Shown here: piece by piece, positions 1-8,500 of the stretch | Layout: each line of letters opens with the position of its first letter | Numbering within the stretch: the stretch's first letter is position 1 | Origin: an uncultured Caldilineaceae bacterium | Lineage (GTDB): Bacteria; Chloroflexota; Anaerolineae; Caldilineales; Caldilineaceae | DNA: 64,000 nt | Reading direction: 5' to 3' | Assembly: GCA_951813625.1 (NCBI GenBank) | Contig: CATOTS010000001.1 | Coordinates: 62,001-126,000 of the forward strand | Program-made: the position numbers and the translations under genes | Notes under the pieces: generated by a model | The model's database searches: none | Seen by the model: only the letters and a program-made list of their open reading frames with translations | What the model was told of the DNA's origin: nothing

Positions 1-22
1 CGGCAGAAGCGTCAATCTGCCG
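1..22 (-). terminator. Hairpin at the window edge, possibly a terminator
   Basis: A 7-bp perfect stem (CGGCAGA at 1-7 with TCTGCCG at 16-22, 8-nt loop) lies 24 nt past the stop codon of the DUF6504 gene. The U-tract expected on the minus strand would fall outside the window, so the terminator role is only inferred. Confidence 0.3.
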
Positions 23-46
23 TTGTTCGCGTTCCACTGACTGCAA

Positions 47-424
47 TTACGTAAACTCGTCCAGGCCGACCGATTCCTCTTCGGCGGAGAGTTCACGCCA
101 CAGAAACCAAGCCCCGGCGCGGCGTTGACCCTTTGGCGCGCGATCGTAGTAGAGGTCGAACAGCCGCCCCCCTTCTGTTCGAATGCGGTAGTAGACACGG
201 CCTTGCCCCCAAGAACCCTGAGTGCGTCCGCTGCGAACATAGTAGGGAGGCCGTCCACCGTGCGTGCGCAACTCCGGCTTGCCGTAGCGGTGCCAGGTTG
301 CCAGCAGGTCCTCCACGATATGCCGCATTCCCTGCCATTGAAAGGATTCCGGGACGGGGGGTTTCTTCTCCAGTGCGAATCCGCTGGGCAGAGAGACGGT
401 GATTTCGTGTCCAATGAATCGCAT
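47..424 (-). CDS. DUF6504 family protein
   Basis: A 125-residue soluble protein. It resembles, from memory, the DUF6504 family: an N-terminal MRFIGHEI-type start, a central WHRYGK segment, then GSWGQGRVYYRIRTEGG, FDLYYDRAP and a C-terminal FLWREL block. No catalytic residues are known for the family and its function is unassigned. The start is supported by AGGAG seven bases before the ATG. The gene lies 45 bp behind the MFS transporter on the same strand, so the two may be co-transcribed. Family assignment is fairly good; function unknown. Confidence 0.72.
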   Translation of the reverse strand: MRFIGHEITVSLPSGFALEKKPPVPESFQWQGMRHIVEDLLATWHRYGKPELRTHGGRPPYYVRSGRTQGSWGQGRVYYRIRTEGGRLFDLYYDRAPKGQRRAGAWFLWRELSAEEESVGLDEFT

Positions 425-469
425 GGGAGTCTCCTGTCGTCGACAGGATGCGTCGCGAAGGCGATGCGA

Positions 470-1789
470 TCAGCTGCCGGCCTCAGGTCGCTCGCGTCGG
501 GCGCGGCGGGCATCAAGAATGGCGAGATGCGACACGGTCAATACAACCAGCAGCGCGGCTACGCCATAGACGGGGCCAAAGCCCACGGTGTTGACGAGTG
601 TAAAGGCAAAAAGGGGCCCTACGGCCGAGCCCAAGTCGGAGGCAGTCGCATACGCGCCAACGAACATTTGGGGTTGGGTTGTAGCCAGGGCGGCCTGGTT
701 TGCATAGGCATCGAGCACAACGTGTACGCCGGTGCTGACTAAGAGGACAGCCAGAAGCGCAAGAAGCGACGCGTTCGTGTATATCCAAAGCATCGCGGCC
801 AGGCCGAGGCAGAGAATGAGAACGAGAACGATGGTGAGGCGAATCCGCCCGATCCAGTCGGCCAGGGCGCCCATGACCGCGCCGAGAAACAGGTCCGAAA
901 ACCAACGCGTGCCAAGCACGATGCCTGTCAGCGCTCCGACATGCAGGCCAAGTATCGTTCCTTCGGAACCGCTGCCGAAGCGGCTGGCCAGAAAAACCGA
1001 GGCTGTGGCGATCAGAATCGAATTGAGCAGAAGTTTGAAGAATCCCACCAGGAGGATCGAGCGCTGAAGTGGCTCGGAAACAGCATTGAGAAGTGAACGA
1101 TGGCCGGTGATCAGCACACGGCGCCAAGCCGAGAGGTCTGGGGGCAGAGCACCTTCTGCTGCGGGCGGCGGCGAAGCACTTGCCGGCCAGGTGAGGCCGA
1201 AGGCGATTGGGATAGCCAGCGCTGACATCGCAGCGATTGTCCACACAGTTCCGTTGTAGCCAATGTAGCCAAACAGAAAGCCGCCAAGGAGGGCGCTGAT
1301 CGCGCTGCCGCCGCGAATGATACCCCATGACAGACCCATCAGCCGGCCTGCGTCGGCGTTTTCGCCAGCCCAAATCGACTGGAAGGTGCCCTGTCGCAGA
1401 CCGGACCAGCTGATTCCCCACGCCATACGCGCCAGCAACAGCACAATGAAGCCCCAACCCAGCCCGCAGGCGGCGGTCGTCAGCACGCCCAGAATGGCTG
1501 AGAGGACAAACCCCCGGTAAGGGCCGATACGAGTGAAGAGCGCGCTCAACCAGGTGTTGGAGAAAAGGCGAATGAGACGGTTGGCGCTCAAGAGAAGGCC
1601 GACCTGCCCCGGCCCCAGTCCCAGATCGCCTGCAGCCAACGGAAGGATTGCGTAAAGGAGCGAATCTCCCATAATGGCGAATCCTACTGCCCCGGAAACG
1701 ATGAGGACGAGCCCAGTGGGCGACGAAGTGTGTTGGGTTGTAGAGTCGGACGTTGGTTCCTTCGATGGCTCAAATTCGGTCTGGGACAT
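470..1789 (-). CDS. MFS transporter
   Basis: A 439-residue integral membrane protein of the major facilitator superfamily. After about 25 polar residues, a series of hydrophobic segments starts with LVLIVSGAVGFAIMGDSLLY. A long polar loop near the middle (around residues 200-230, with SASPPPAAEGALPP) separates the two six-helix halves. Length fits a 12-helix MFS protein. The Arg-rich cytoplasmic tail (DARRARRERPEAGS) agrees with a cytosolic C-terminus. No substrate-defining motif is visible; drug, sugar or organic-acid efflux are all possible. It is the first gene of a likely two-gene unit with the DUF6504 gene. Confidence 0.85.
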   Translation of the reverse strand: MSQTEFEPSKEPTSDSTTQHTSSPTGLVLIVSGAVGFAIMGDSLLYAILPLAAGDLGLGPGQVGLLLSANRLIRLFSNTWLSALFTRIGPYRGFVLSAILGVLTTAACGLGWGFIVLLLARMAWGISWSGLRQGTFQSIWAGENADAGRLMGLSWGIIRGGSAISALLGGFLFGYIGYNGTVWTIAAMSALAIPIAFGLTWPASASPPPAAEGALPPDLSAWRRVLITGHRSLLNAVSEPLQRSILLVGFFKLLLNSILIATASVFLASRFGSGSEGTILGLHVGALTGIVLGTRWFSDLFLGAVMGALADWIGRIRLTIVLVLILCLGLAAMLWIYTNASLLALLAVLLVSTGVHVVLDAYANQAALATTQPQMFVGAYATASDLGSAVGPLFAFTLVNTVGFGPVYGVAALLVVLTVSHLAILDARRARRERPEAGS

Positions 1790-1880
1790 AGGCGCAGGCA
1801 GTTGGCTGAGAGGAGATTATAATTCAGGCATTGTAACATAGCGTCACCGCCTTGGGGCACCGGGAGTGCCAGGATTGTCT

Positions 1881-1909
1881 TTGACATAGCTTGGATCAAA
1901 CGTTACTAT
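1881..1909 (+). promoter_or_regulatory. Sigma70-type promoter for the HpaI-aldolase gene
   Basis: A perfect -35 box TTGACA (1881-1886) is followed by a 17-bp spacer and TACTAT (1904-1909). The predicted start near 1916 leaves a leader of about 135 nt before the GTG at 2051. No second promoter is obvious before the next two plus-strand genes. Confidence 0.6.
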
Positions 1910-2050
1910 CAGGGTGCATTCGCGTGCATCTTTCGTTGCAACCGCGTTCGAATCTGTTCCAACTCCCCTTGGGCCGCAACGTCCGGTGCCAACGACCAGT
2001 TCGTCAAACTGCTTCACGCCTTTCGAAACTGCCATTGCAGGAGGGACAAA

Positions 2051-2815
2051 GTGATCGTCAACACAGCCAAACAGAAGATGCTCGCCGGCCAGCCCGCATT
2101 TGGAATCGGCTTAGCGATGGGTTCGTCTTTGAACGCGGAGTTGTTGAGTCGCAGCGGTATCGATTTCGTCATGATCGACCGGCAGCACGGGTCATGGGGG
2201 GAGGATAGCACGATTGCCGCGCTCGTGGCCATCAACGGCAGTGCCGCCATACCAATGGCGCGCGTCGCCCGCAATGACTATACTTTTGTCGGCCGGTTAT
2301 TGGACGAGGGTGTGCTCGGTCTGATTGTTCCGATGGTCGATACGCCGGAGCAGGCGCGCGCCGCATCGGACGCATGTCATCTTCCGCCTGCGGGCAAGCG
2401 CTCCTGGGGCTGGGGACGGGCGAAGATATACGGAGGTGACTACCCCGATTGGATCGATGAACAGCTCTTTGTGGCGGTTCAGCTGGAGAGCGCCGAGGCG
2501 GTCAACAACGCGGAGGCGATACTGAGCACGCCGGGCATAGACGGCTGCTGGACCGGCCCGGGTGACCTCTCTCTTTCGTTGGGTTTCCGCCCGTCGGAGA
2601 TGGACGACCGCGAGGAGCACGCGCAGGCACTTGAGGCGATTCTGGAGGCGTGCAGGAATACGGGGAAGATTCCTGGCATTGCAGGACGCAGCGTCGACGA
2701 TGCCATCAACCGAGCCAAGCAGGGGTTTCGTTTTGTAACTGCAGTCAACGACGGTGCCCTGCTGGAATCGGGCGCCCAGGATGCCGTTTCCCGTCTCAGC
2801 AGCCTGTCGATTTAG
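2051..2815 (+). CDS. HpcH/HpaI-type aldolase
   Basis: A 254-residue class II pyruvate aldolase of the HpcH/HpaI (GarL) family, which reversibly cleaves 2-keto-3-deoxy acids to pyruvate plus an aldehyde with a divalent metal. The N-terminus has the TIM-barrel strand IDFVMIDRQHGSWG with the conserved His. The metal-binding Glu lies in VQLESAEAV and the Asp in GPGDLSLSLG. The GTG start at 2051 is preceded by AGGAGGG. The next gene is an FAD oxidoreductase on the same strand 100 bp away, which suggests a catabolic unit for sugar acids or amino acids. Exact substrate not deducible. Confidence 0.85.
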   Translation: MIVNTAKQKMLAGQPAFGIGLAMGSSLNAELLSRSGIDFVMIDRQHGSWGEDSTIAALVAINGSAAIPMARVARNDYTFVGRLLDEGVLGLIVPMVDTPEQARAASDACHLPPAGKRSWGWGRAKIYGGDYPDWIDEQLFVAVQLESAEAVNNAEAILSTPGIDGCWTGPGDLSLSLGFRPSEMDDREEHAQALEAILEACRNTGKIPGIAGRSVDDAINRAKQGFRFVTAVNDGALLESGAQDAVSRLSSLSI

Positions 2816-2915
2816 AGAAAGGGGGGCCGGACGAGGTCAGGCGGTTGTTGCTTAACTATTGGAAGTTCGGCTGTGTGCGAGCCACAGTCGGACAGAGAAT
2901 CACGCGAGCGGCACA

Positions 2916-4112
2916 ATGAACAGTTCATCAGATTTTCTCGTGGTTGGCGCCGGCATTTTCGGTGTAACGACGGCATTGGAGTTGCGCAGCAGGGGCTACC
3001 GGGTCACGTTGATCGATCCTGGCCCGCTGCCGTATCCGCTGGCTGCCTCGACCGATGTCAGCAAGGTAGTGCGCATGGAGTACGGCGAAGATCTCCAGTA
3101 CATGCGCATGGTGATTCGGGCGATCGAGGGCTTCCACTGCTGGAATGAGGAATTCGGCGAAGAGCTGTACCACGAAACCGGTGTAATGGTAGTCTCCCAA
3201 CTGCCAATGTCCAGCGGGGACTATCTCGACAGCAGCTATCGCGCGGTGCTGGAGGAAGGACTCCAGCCGGAGAGACTCTCCGCGGACGAGATCAGGGAAC
3301 GATTTCCGGCCTGGGACACGGGGCGTTATGTGGACGGCTTTTACCACGCCCGAGGCGGCTATGCGGAGAGCGGCCGGGTTGTAGGCAAGCTGGTCGAAAA
3401 GGCGGCAGAAGCAGGCGTAGCCGTACGGCCTGGGCAGACTGCCGAAGAACTCCTGTCGAATGGGAGCCGCGTCCAAGGCGTGCAGACTCGAGAAGGGGAA
3501 TCCTTTGCGGCTGATCACACAGTTCTGGCGGCCGGTTCATGGACGCCCTGGCTGCTGCCTGAACTTCAAAAGGTGATGACAGCGACGGGCCACCCGATTT
3601 TCCACTTGAAGCCGAAGGACTCTTCTTTGTTTACGCCACCGGGTTTTGTCGTCTTTCTGGCCGACACGCCGCGCACGGGTTGGTATGGTTTCCCCCTGTT
3701 GCGCGAAGGGATTGTCAAGGTTGCCCGTCACGGTGGCGGACCTGCCCTCCATCCTGAGCATGACGAACGGGTCGTATACGAGGAGGACTTCAGCCAGATG
3801 CGCGCATTCCTCGAGGAAGCGATGCCCGCGCTATTGGATGCCGAGATTACGTACACACGCCGCTGCCTTTACAACGACACGCTCGACGAGCACTTCTGGA
3901 TCGATCGACACCCTGAGAAGGAGGGGCTCAGCGTAGCAACCGGGGGAAGCGGCCACGGCTTCAAATTCGGTCCGGTCTTCGGTGAACTGATTGCCGACGT
4001 TGTAGAGGGCAAGCCGAACGACTGGGCGCCAAAATTTCGCTGGCGCGAGTTGGACCCTGAGACGCTGGGAGTCGAGGCGTCCCGTTTCCACGGAGATGCG
4101 GAAGAGGTCTGA
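2916..4112 (+). CDS. FAD-dependent amine/amino-acid oxidoreductase (DAO family)
   Basis: A 398-residue flavoprotein of the DAO/monomeric sarcosine oxidase superfamily. The N-terminal dinucleotide fold is clear (VVGAGIFGVTTALELRSRG, then an acidic VTLID end of strand 2). The C-terminal flavin-contacting segment ATGGSGHGFKFGPVFGELIA is typical of sarcosine oxidase and N-methyl amino-acid oxidases. The ATG at 2916 is preferred over an upstream TTG at 2859, because it puts the flavin motif at the usual 5-10 residues from the N-terminus. It follows the aldolase and precedes the nucleoside phosphorylase by 57 bp. Substrate uncertain: sarcosine-like or other secondary amines. Confidence 0.82.
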   Translation: MNSSSDFLVVGAGIFGVTTALELRSRGYRVTLIDPGPLPYPLAASTDVSKVVRMEYGEDLQYMRMVIRAIEGFHCWNEEFGEELYHETGVMVVSQLPMSSGDYLDSSYRAVLEEGLQPERLSADEIRERFPAWDTGRYVDGFYHARGGYAESGRVVGKLVEKAAEAGVAVRPGQTAEELLSNGSRVQGVQTREGESFAADHTVLAAGSWTPWLLPELQKVMTATGHPIFHLKPKDSSLFTPPGFVVFLADTPRTGWYGFPLLREGIVKVARHGGGPALHPEHDERVVYEEDFSQMRAFLEEAMPALLDAEITYTRRCLYNDTLDEHFWIDRHPEKEGLSVATGGSGHGFKFGPVFGELIADVVEGKPNDWAPKFRWRELDPETLGVEASRFHGDAEEV

Positions 4113-4169
4113 CAGGGTTGGCGCAAACGCCTGCTGGGGCGCGTCAGGCATCCATTCCTTCGCAACACC

Positions 4170-5033
4170 ATGCCCTCCCGTTTTGAACTTGCAGACTATG
4201 ATCGCGCGGCAGACTTTGTACGCGTGCAAGCGTGTCGCCACGCAGCTCGACTTGCTCAACGAGGCCCGATCGGCCTGGTCCTGGGCAGCGGCCTCAACGC
4301 GCTGGCGCAATCGATAGGAGACCCGGTTGTAATTCCATATGAGTCAATTCCACATTTTCCAACCAGTACGGTAACGGGACATGAAGGGCGGCTCATTGTG
4401 GGGGCTCTGGCAGGCCAGATGGTCATGGCGATGCAGGGCCGCTTTCACTTGTATGAAGGGTATTCGGCTGCGGAAGTTACCTTTCCCATCCGGGTGATGC
4501 GGCGTCTGGGCGTCGACAGACTGATCCTGACAAATGCTGCCGGAGGTCTGAATCCTGAATTTTCAGCGGGCGAACTGATGCTGATCGTCGACCATCTCAA
4601 TATGGTAGGCATGGCAGGACACAACCCACTGATCGGGCCCAACATCGGGTCATTCGGTACGCGCTTCCCCTCGATGACCGACCCGTATGCGGCGCCTATG
4701 CGCCGGCTCGCATTGGAAACGGCGGCCGAGTTGAAGATAACGCTGCGTCAGGGTGTGTACGCCTATTTGGCCGGGCCCAGTTTTGAGACGCCGGCAGAAG
4801 TCCGCTTCTTACGGCGAGCAGGCGCAGACGCGGTTGGGATGAGCACTGTGCCGGAGGCACTTGTAGGGGTCCATGCGGGCATGCAGGTGCTCGCCATAAG
4901 CACGATCACAAATGTGGCGATTGATCGGCTTGATACGGACCTCGACACAGATCATGAAGAGGTCATGGAAACAGGTCAGCGAGTCGTACCGATACTGACG
5001 AGCCTCCTTACCGGCATCCTGGAACGACTGTAG
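4170..5033 (+). CDS. punA: Purine nucleoside phosphorylase (trimeric type)
   Basis: A 287-residue cytosolic enzyme that splits purine nucleosides with phosphate, giving base and ribose-1-phosphate for salvage. Family motifs are in order: phosphate loop VLGSGLN, GHEGRL, MQGRFHLYEGY, LTNAAGGLNP, GPSFETPAEVRF with the base-contacting Glu, VGMSTVPEA, and ISTITNVA with the conserved Asn. Length fits the trimeric (family 2) enzymes, which usually act on guanosine and inosine. The ATG at 4170 has no strong Shine-Dalgarno, and the 57-bp gap makes co-transcription with the oxidoreductase plausible. Confidence 0.92.
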   Translation: MPSRFELADYDRAADFVRVQACRHAARLAQRGPIGLVLGSGLNALAQSIGDPVVIPYESIPHFPTSTVTGHEGRLIVGALAGQMVMAMQGRFHLYEGYSAAEVTFPIRVMRRLGVDRLILTNAAGGLNPEFSAGELMLIVDHLNMVGMAGHNPLIGPNIGSFGTRFPSMTDPYAAPMRRLALETAAELKITLRQGVYAYLAGPSFETPAEVRFLRRAGADAVGMSTVPEALVGVHAGMQVLAISTITNVAIDRLDTDLDTDHEEVMETGQRVVPILTSLLTGILERL

Positions 5034-5122
5034 CGCTTGCAAGCCCTGGCGTCACTGCAGCAGGGCGGGTTCAGTCGGTCGGTATCCCACATTTCGCCAT
5101 TGGAGCGATTTGATTGTTCAGG

Positions 5123-6157
5123 CTAGTTCGCGGCAACGCCACTGACGGCGGCGTTTTCTGCCTCGCTGTCCACGATGGTTAGGTCGGCATCGTCGGGGCG
5201 TTCCTCCCGCATCTGTTTTACAAAGTCGATGTGAGCCGGTTGGCGCACGAACCCCATACGGTTGTTGATGTCCAAAATCACTTTGTTGTTCGATTCGTTC
5301 CAGGTTCTAATCTCTTTGAATCCATGTTGCCGGGCGAATTCGACTGACCGCAGTTTGAGCGCTGTGGCGATGCCGCGTCCGCGGTGAGAGCGAATAACGC
5401 CGGTCAGGCCAACATAGAGAAGATGAGGCTCGGCCTTGCTCAGCCAAACATCTGTCGACCCCACGTATTCGCCTTTGTCCAATGCGACGAACCAAGCGTC
5501 GGGAACGTGGTTTGTGCGTTCCCAGACTTTCTGAAACTCCTCAAACGGAACCTTAGCCGGAGGTTCGGAGCTGGGCACATCCTTGGCGATCAGCCATTCC
5601 AATTCATAGAGCTTTCGATCCCGCATCGGATCGGATTCCAGTTCGACAACAGACTTGATCTGGATGCCCTGTTCGGCAATGCGGCTTGAATACCGATTCC
5701 ACACTGAGGAATCGAGGCTCGCGGTATCCAAACGTGATTCCCAGTCGCGCATTTTCTCGGTGAAACCTTGCTTCAAGGCAAAGCGGACGCCGTCCGCGTA
5801 ATCTTCTCTCGAGCTTGTGCGCAATCGCAGCGGGTCGAACTGCTCAACCTCACGGCAGAGACGTTGCCATAGGGTAGTCCCCACTCCGCGATTTCTATAT
5901 TCGGGGAGAACGAGAACATTCACTGAAAGTTTTCCCGGATGGTTAACCCAAATGGACTGTGAGTAGTAGGCAAAGCCGATGATTTTGCCGTCGAGCTCGG
6001 CGAAATATCGGCCCCACTTTTCCGCCTTTGACCGCTTCGCGTCCATTTCCTTCCATTCTTCCACGGTTTCGGGATAGTCAGGCCAGACGGCATTGCCGAT
6101 AGCGACCGCCGACCGGTAGTCCTCTTCTTTCACTTCAAAAGGTCGAATTGCAATCAA
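5123..6157 (-). CDS. Tandem GNAT acetyltransferase
   Basis: A 344-residue protein with two GNAT folds. The first (about residues 1-160) has the acetyl-CoA loop region YRNRGVGTTLWQRL. The second (about 170-320) has SHRGRGIATALKLRSVEFA followed by WNESNNKVILDINNRMGF, the usual Asn-rich beta5-alpha4 end. Both pyrophosphate-binding R/Q-x-x-G-x-G/A motifs are intact, so both halves may bind acetyl-CoA. The start is TTG at 6157, supported by GGAGAG six bases upstream. Substrate unknown. It stands alone, convergent with PNP and downstream of the candidate sRNA. Confidence 0.82.
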   Translation of the reverse strand: MIAIRPFEVKEEDYRSAVAIGNAVWPDYPETVEEWKEMDAKRSKAEKWGRYFAELDGKIIGFAYYSQSIWVNHPGKLSVNVLVLPEYRNRGVGTTLWQRLCREVEQFDPLRLRTSSREDYADGVRFALKQGFTEKMRDWESRLDTASLDSSVWNRYSSRIAEQGIQIKSVVELESDPMRDRKLYELEWLIAKDVPSSEPPAKVPFEEFQKVWERTNHVPDAWFVALDKGEYVGSTDVWLSKAEPHLLYVGLTGVIRSHRGRGIATALKLRSVEFARQHGFKEIRTWNESNNKVILDINNRMGFVRQPAHIDFVKQMREERPDDADLTIVDSEAENAAVSGVAAN

Positions 6158-6268
6158 GTTAGTCTCTCCGTGCGTATGATTCTGCGACGACCGAGGCCTA
6201 AAGTCGGCGCGACGCCCAATTCGCCGGAATCAGGAACCCTAGAAATTGGGCTCACTCTCTTACCAATC

Positions 6269-6307
6269 AAAAAAACCGTGGAGCGACTGATTCGCGCATC
6301 CACGGTT
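6269..6307 (-). terminator. Rho-independent terminator
   Basis: On the minus strand a perfect 9-bp stem (AACCGTGGA/TCCACGGTT, 16-nt loop) is followed directly by a run of seven U. No T-run exists on the plus side, so it acts on minus-strand transcripts: the candidate small RNA and possibly read-through from proS. Confidence 0.85.
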
Positions 6308-6490
6308 CGGAAAACAGTTCAGGGCCGGCTCAGCCGGCGGGCGCAGCTCTTCCCGTAAAGGACGCGTAATAGCCGTTTATGATAGACGTATTCGTTGGCA
6401 ACGTGTTCGCTCCTCGCTGAGGGCGTTTGGCGAACTTGCCGTCGGGGCAACCACTTGTCACGAAGACGCCCAATCCGCAATGAGGAGCGC
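6269..6490 (-). ncRNA. Candidate small structured RNA downstream of proS
   Basis: About 220 nt lie between a promoter (6495-6523) and a strong terminator (6269-6307). The predicted 5' end folds into a long interrupted hairpin with nested perfect stems of 8 bp (6408-6415 with 6482-6489), 6 bp (6421-6426 with 6466-6471) and 5 bp (6436-6440 with 6446-6450). Large internal loops separate them. A further 6-bp stem GCCGGC/GCCGGC lies at 6324-6338. The interrupted-rod shape recalls 6S RNA, but I cannot match a family. No convincing ORF is present. Confidence 0.5.
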
Positions 6491-6494
6491 CCGC

Positions 6495-6523
6495 ACTGTA
6501 TCATGCAACCTGTTTCGAACCAA
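6495..6523 (-). promoter_or_regulatory. Putative promoter of the candidate sRNA
   Basis: On the minus strand TTGGTT (6518-6523) and TACAGT (6495-6500) are separated by exactly 17 bp. The start would be about 6490, right at the first base of the 8-bp hairpin stem. Match to consensus is only moderate (3/6 and 4/6). Confidence 0.4.
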
Positions 6524-6555
6524 AATCGTGGGGGCTGCCGATCGGGTGGAATCCT

Positions 6556-8340
6556 CTATTGCAGCGGGTCGGTCTTGATGCTGTCAAGAACTCGGGCCTC
6601 TTCGGCCTCCACGATCTCTGCTATGCGATCGACCAGGTCATCCAGTGGCAACTCATGCATATCATCGTCGCGGCGCAACTTCAGTTCCGCAATTCCGTTC
6701 TTCACGCCCCTCGCGCCAATTGTCAGTCGAATAGGTATGCCCAGGAGATCGGCGTCATTGAACTTCACGCCGGCGCGTTCGTCGCGGTCATCGTAGAGCA
6801 CCTCGATGCCGGCCTCCATCAGGTCGGCATAGACTCGCTCGGCCGCTTCGATTACCTCAGGCGTGCGTCGAGTGGCGAGACTGACAAGATATACGTGCTG
6901 AGGGGCTATCGTTATCGGCCACACGATGCCGTCTTCGTCATTGCTGGTTTCGATGACACTGGCCATCAGGCGTCCGACGCCGATGCCGTAACAGCCCATG
7001 ACAAGAGGCGCACTCTTACCGTCTTCGTCGAGGAAGACTGCCTCCATCGCCTCGCTGTATTTGGTGCCCAGCTTGAAGATGTTGCCTACTTCCACGCCCC
7101 TCACGGACCGGAGTGGGGCAGAGCAGACGGGGCATGGGTGACCGTCGGCGGCGGCTACTACGTCCAGGACGAGATCGGGCTCGTAATCGCGGCCGCAGTT
7201 GACATTCTTGATGTGCCAACCATCGCGATTGGCGCCGGCCACGAGGTTGGGGCTGCGGGGGACCAGATCGTCGACCACGAGAATCATATTTTCTCGCCGA
7301 ATACCGACGGGCGAGCCGTAGCCCGGCTCTGCGCCTATCGCCCTGATTTCTTCTGGCTGCGCGGGACGTAGTTGGCGCGCTTTTAACGCGTTCGACAGTT
7401 TTGTTTCATTCAACTCCATGTCCCCGCGCAGGACCACGAATACAAACTGCTGCTTTTCCTCACCATCTTGCTCGACTGTTGCCATCAAGAACAGGGCTTT
7501 GGCGGTCTGGCTCTGGGGGATTTCGAGAAAGTCCGCGAGGGCAGCAATTGTGTCTACTCCAGGAGTAGCGACTTCCTCCATTGGCAAAGGCTCTTCACCT
7601 GCATCGGCGCCGCCCTCCGGTTTTGTGAAAGTCGCAACCTGTCGATTGGCCTTGTAGCCGCACTCGTCACAGAGCAGCAGTGTATCTTCACCAACTTCGG
7701 TCAGTGCCATGAATTCGTGCGCCATTGTCCCGCCCATCATGCCGGTATCGCTTTCAACCGCGATCACTTCCAGCCCGGCGCGTCCGAAGATGTTGAAGTA
7801 GGCCTGGTAGACGAGAGGATAGTAGTCGTCAAGGCTGGCGTAGCTGGCGTGGAAGGAGTAGCCGTCCTTCATCGTGAACTCGCGTACGCGAATCAGTCCG
7901 CCGCGCGGCCGCGGTTCGTCGCGGAACTTTGTCTGAACCTGGTATAGCATCACCGGAAGTTGCCGATAGCTACTGATTACGCCAGCAGCCAGTTCAGTGA
8001 TAACCTCTTCGTGCGTCATGCCCAGGACAAGCTCGCGGCCGCCCCGGTCGGTCAGACGAGCCAAGTCGTCACCGATTTCGTACCAGCGACCCGTGCGCTT
8101 CCACAAGTCGGCGGGCTGCACGACCGGCATAACGATCTCCTGCCCGCCGATAGCATTCATTTCATTCCGCAAAACCGCCTCGATCTTCTTCTTGGCGCGG
8201 AGCCCCAGGGGCAGGTACTCGAAGATGCCGGCCGCGACCTGACGTATCAGCCCTGCACGCAGCATCAGCTGATGGCTGCGCACGTCCGCGTCGGCGGGGG
8301 CCTCCCGCAGAGTCTGGAAGAAAAGTTTTGACATCCGCAT
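6556..8340 (-). CDS. proS: Prolyl-tRNA synthetase
   Basis: A 594-residue class II aminoacyl-tRNA synthetase that charges tRNA-Pro. Motif 2 is FRDEPRPRGGLIRVREF, motif 3 is GCYGIGVGRLMASVIE. The long insertion between them (about residues 240-390) corresponds to the bacterial editing domain that clears Ala-tRNA-Pro. The C-terminal anticodon-binding domain starts near IAPQHVYLVSL. Two cysteine pairs (LLCDECGY and CPVC) flank the insertion. Length is normal for the bacterial type. The ATG at 8340 has AAGGA nine bases upstream. A short upstream ORF lies in the leader. Confidence 0.96.
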   Translation of the reverse strand: MRMSKLFFQTLREAPADADVRSHQLMLRAGLIRQVAAGIFEYLPLGLRAKKKIEAVLRNEMNAIGGQEIVMPVVQPADLWKRTGRWYEIGDDLARLTDRGGRELVLGMTHEEVITELAAGVISSYRQLPVMLYQVQTKFRDEPRPRGGLIRVREFTMKDGYSFHASYASLDDYYPLVYQAYFNIFGRAGLEVIAVESDTGMMGGTMAHEFMALTEVGEDTLLLCDECGYKANRQVATFTKPEGGADAGEEPLPMEEVATPGVDTIAALADFLEIPQSQTAKALFLMATVEQDGEEKQQFVFVVLRGDMELNETKLSNALKARQLRPAQPEEIRAIGAEPGYGSPVGIRRENMILVVDDLVPRSPNLVAGANRDGWHIKNVNCGRDYEPDLVLDVVAAADGHPCPVCSAPLRSVRGVEVGNIFKLGTKYSEAMEAVFLDEDGKSAPLVMGCYGIGVGRLMASVIETSNDEDGIVWPITIAPQHVYLVSLATRRTPEVIEAAERVYADLMEAGIEVLYDDRDERAGVKFNDADLLGIPIRLTIGARGVKNGIAELKLRRDDDMHELPLDDLVDRIAEIVEAEEARVLDSIKTDPLQ

Positions 8341-8391
8341 CAGGGTTAGTCCTTATTCTTTTGCATTTAGTCAGCTTCCGATCTTGCACGG

Positions 8392-8445
8392 TCAAACGAT
8401 GGCGGTAGCCGGAGACAGGAAGATGTCATCCAGAATTTTCGTCAT
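8392..8445 (-). CDS. Possible 17-residue upstream ORF in the proS leader
   Basis: ATG at 8445 opens a 17-codon frame (MTKILDDIFLSPATAIV, TGA at 8392) ending 51 nt before proS. AGGAG sits only two bases from the ATG, which is short for a good ribosome site. It has a single proline codon, so a classical proline attenuator is not supported. It may be a chance ORF. Confidence 0.2.
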   Translation of the reverse strand: MTKILDDIFLSPATAIV

Positions 8446-8460
8446 CGCTCCTATTGGAGT

Positions 8461-8500
8461 CCTCCACTCGCGGCCGCGTGTTGCTTTCAGCGAGTGGAGG
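8461..8500. other. 10-bp perfect inverted repeat between the CoA-binding gene and proS
   Basis: CCTCCACTCG (8461-8470) pairs with CGAGTGGAGG (8491-8500) across a 20-nt loop. It covers the last codons and stop of the CoA-binding gene. There is no U-tract on either side, so it is not a standard terminator. It could stabilise the upstream mRNA or form part of the proS leader. Confidence 0.45.

Noticed and set aside
6319..6504. A 61-codon minus-strand ORF, considered as a tmRNA tag region because it contains ANEYVYH
   Set aside because: No Ala-rich tag end followed by stop, and no tRNA-like ends; the frame lies across the candidate RNA hairpins without ribosome site.
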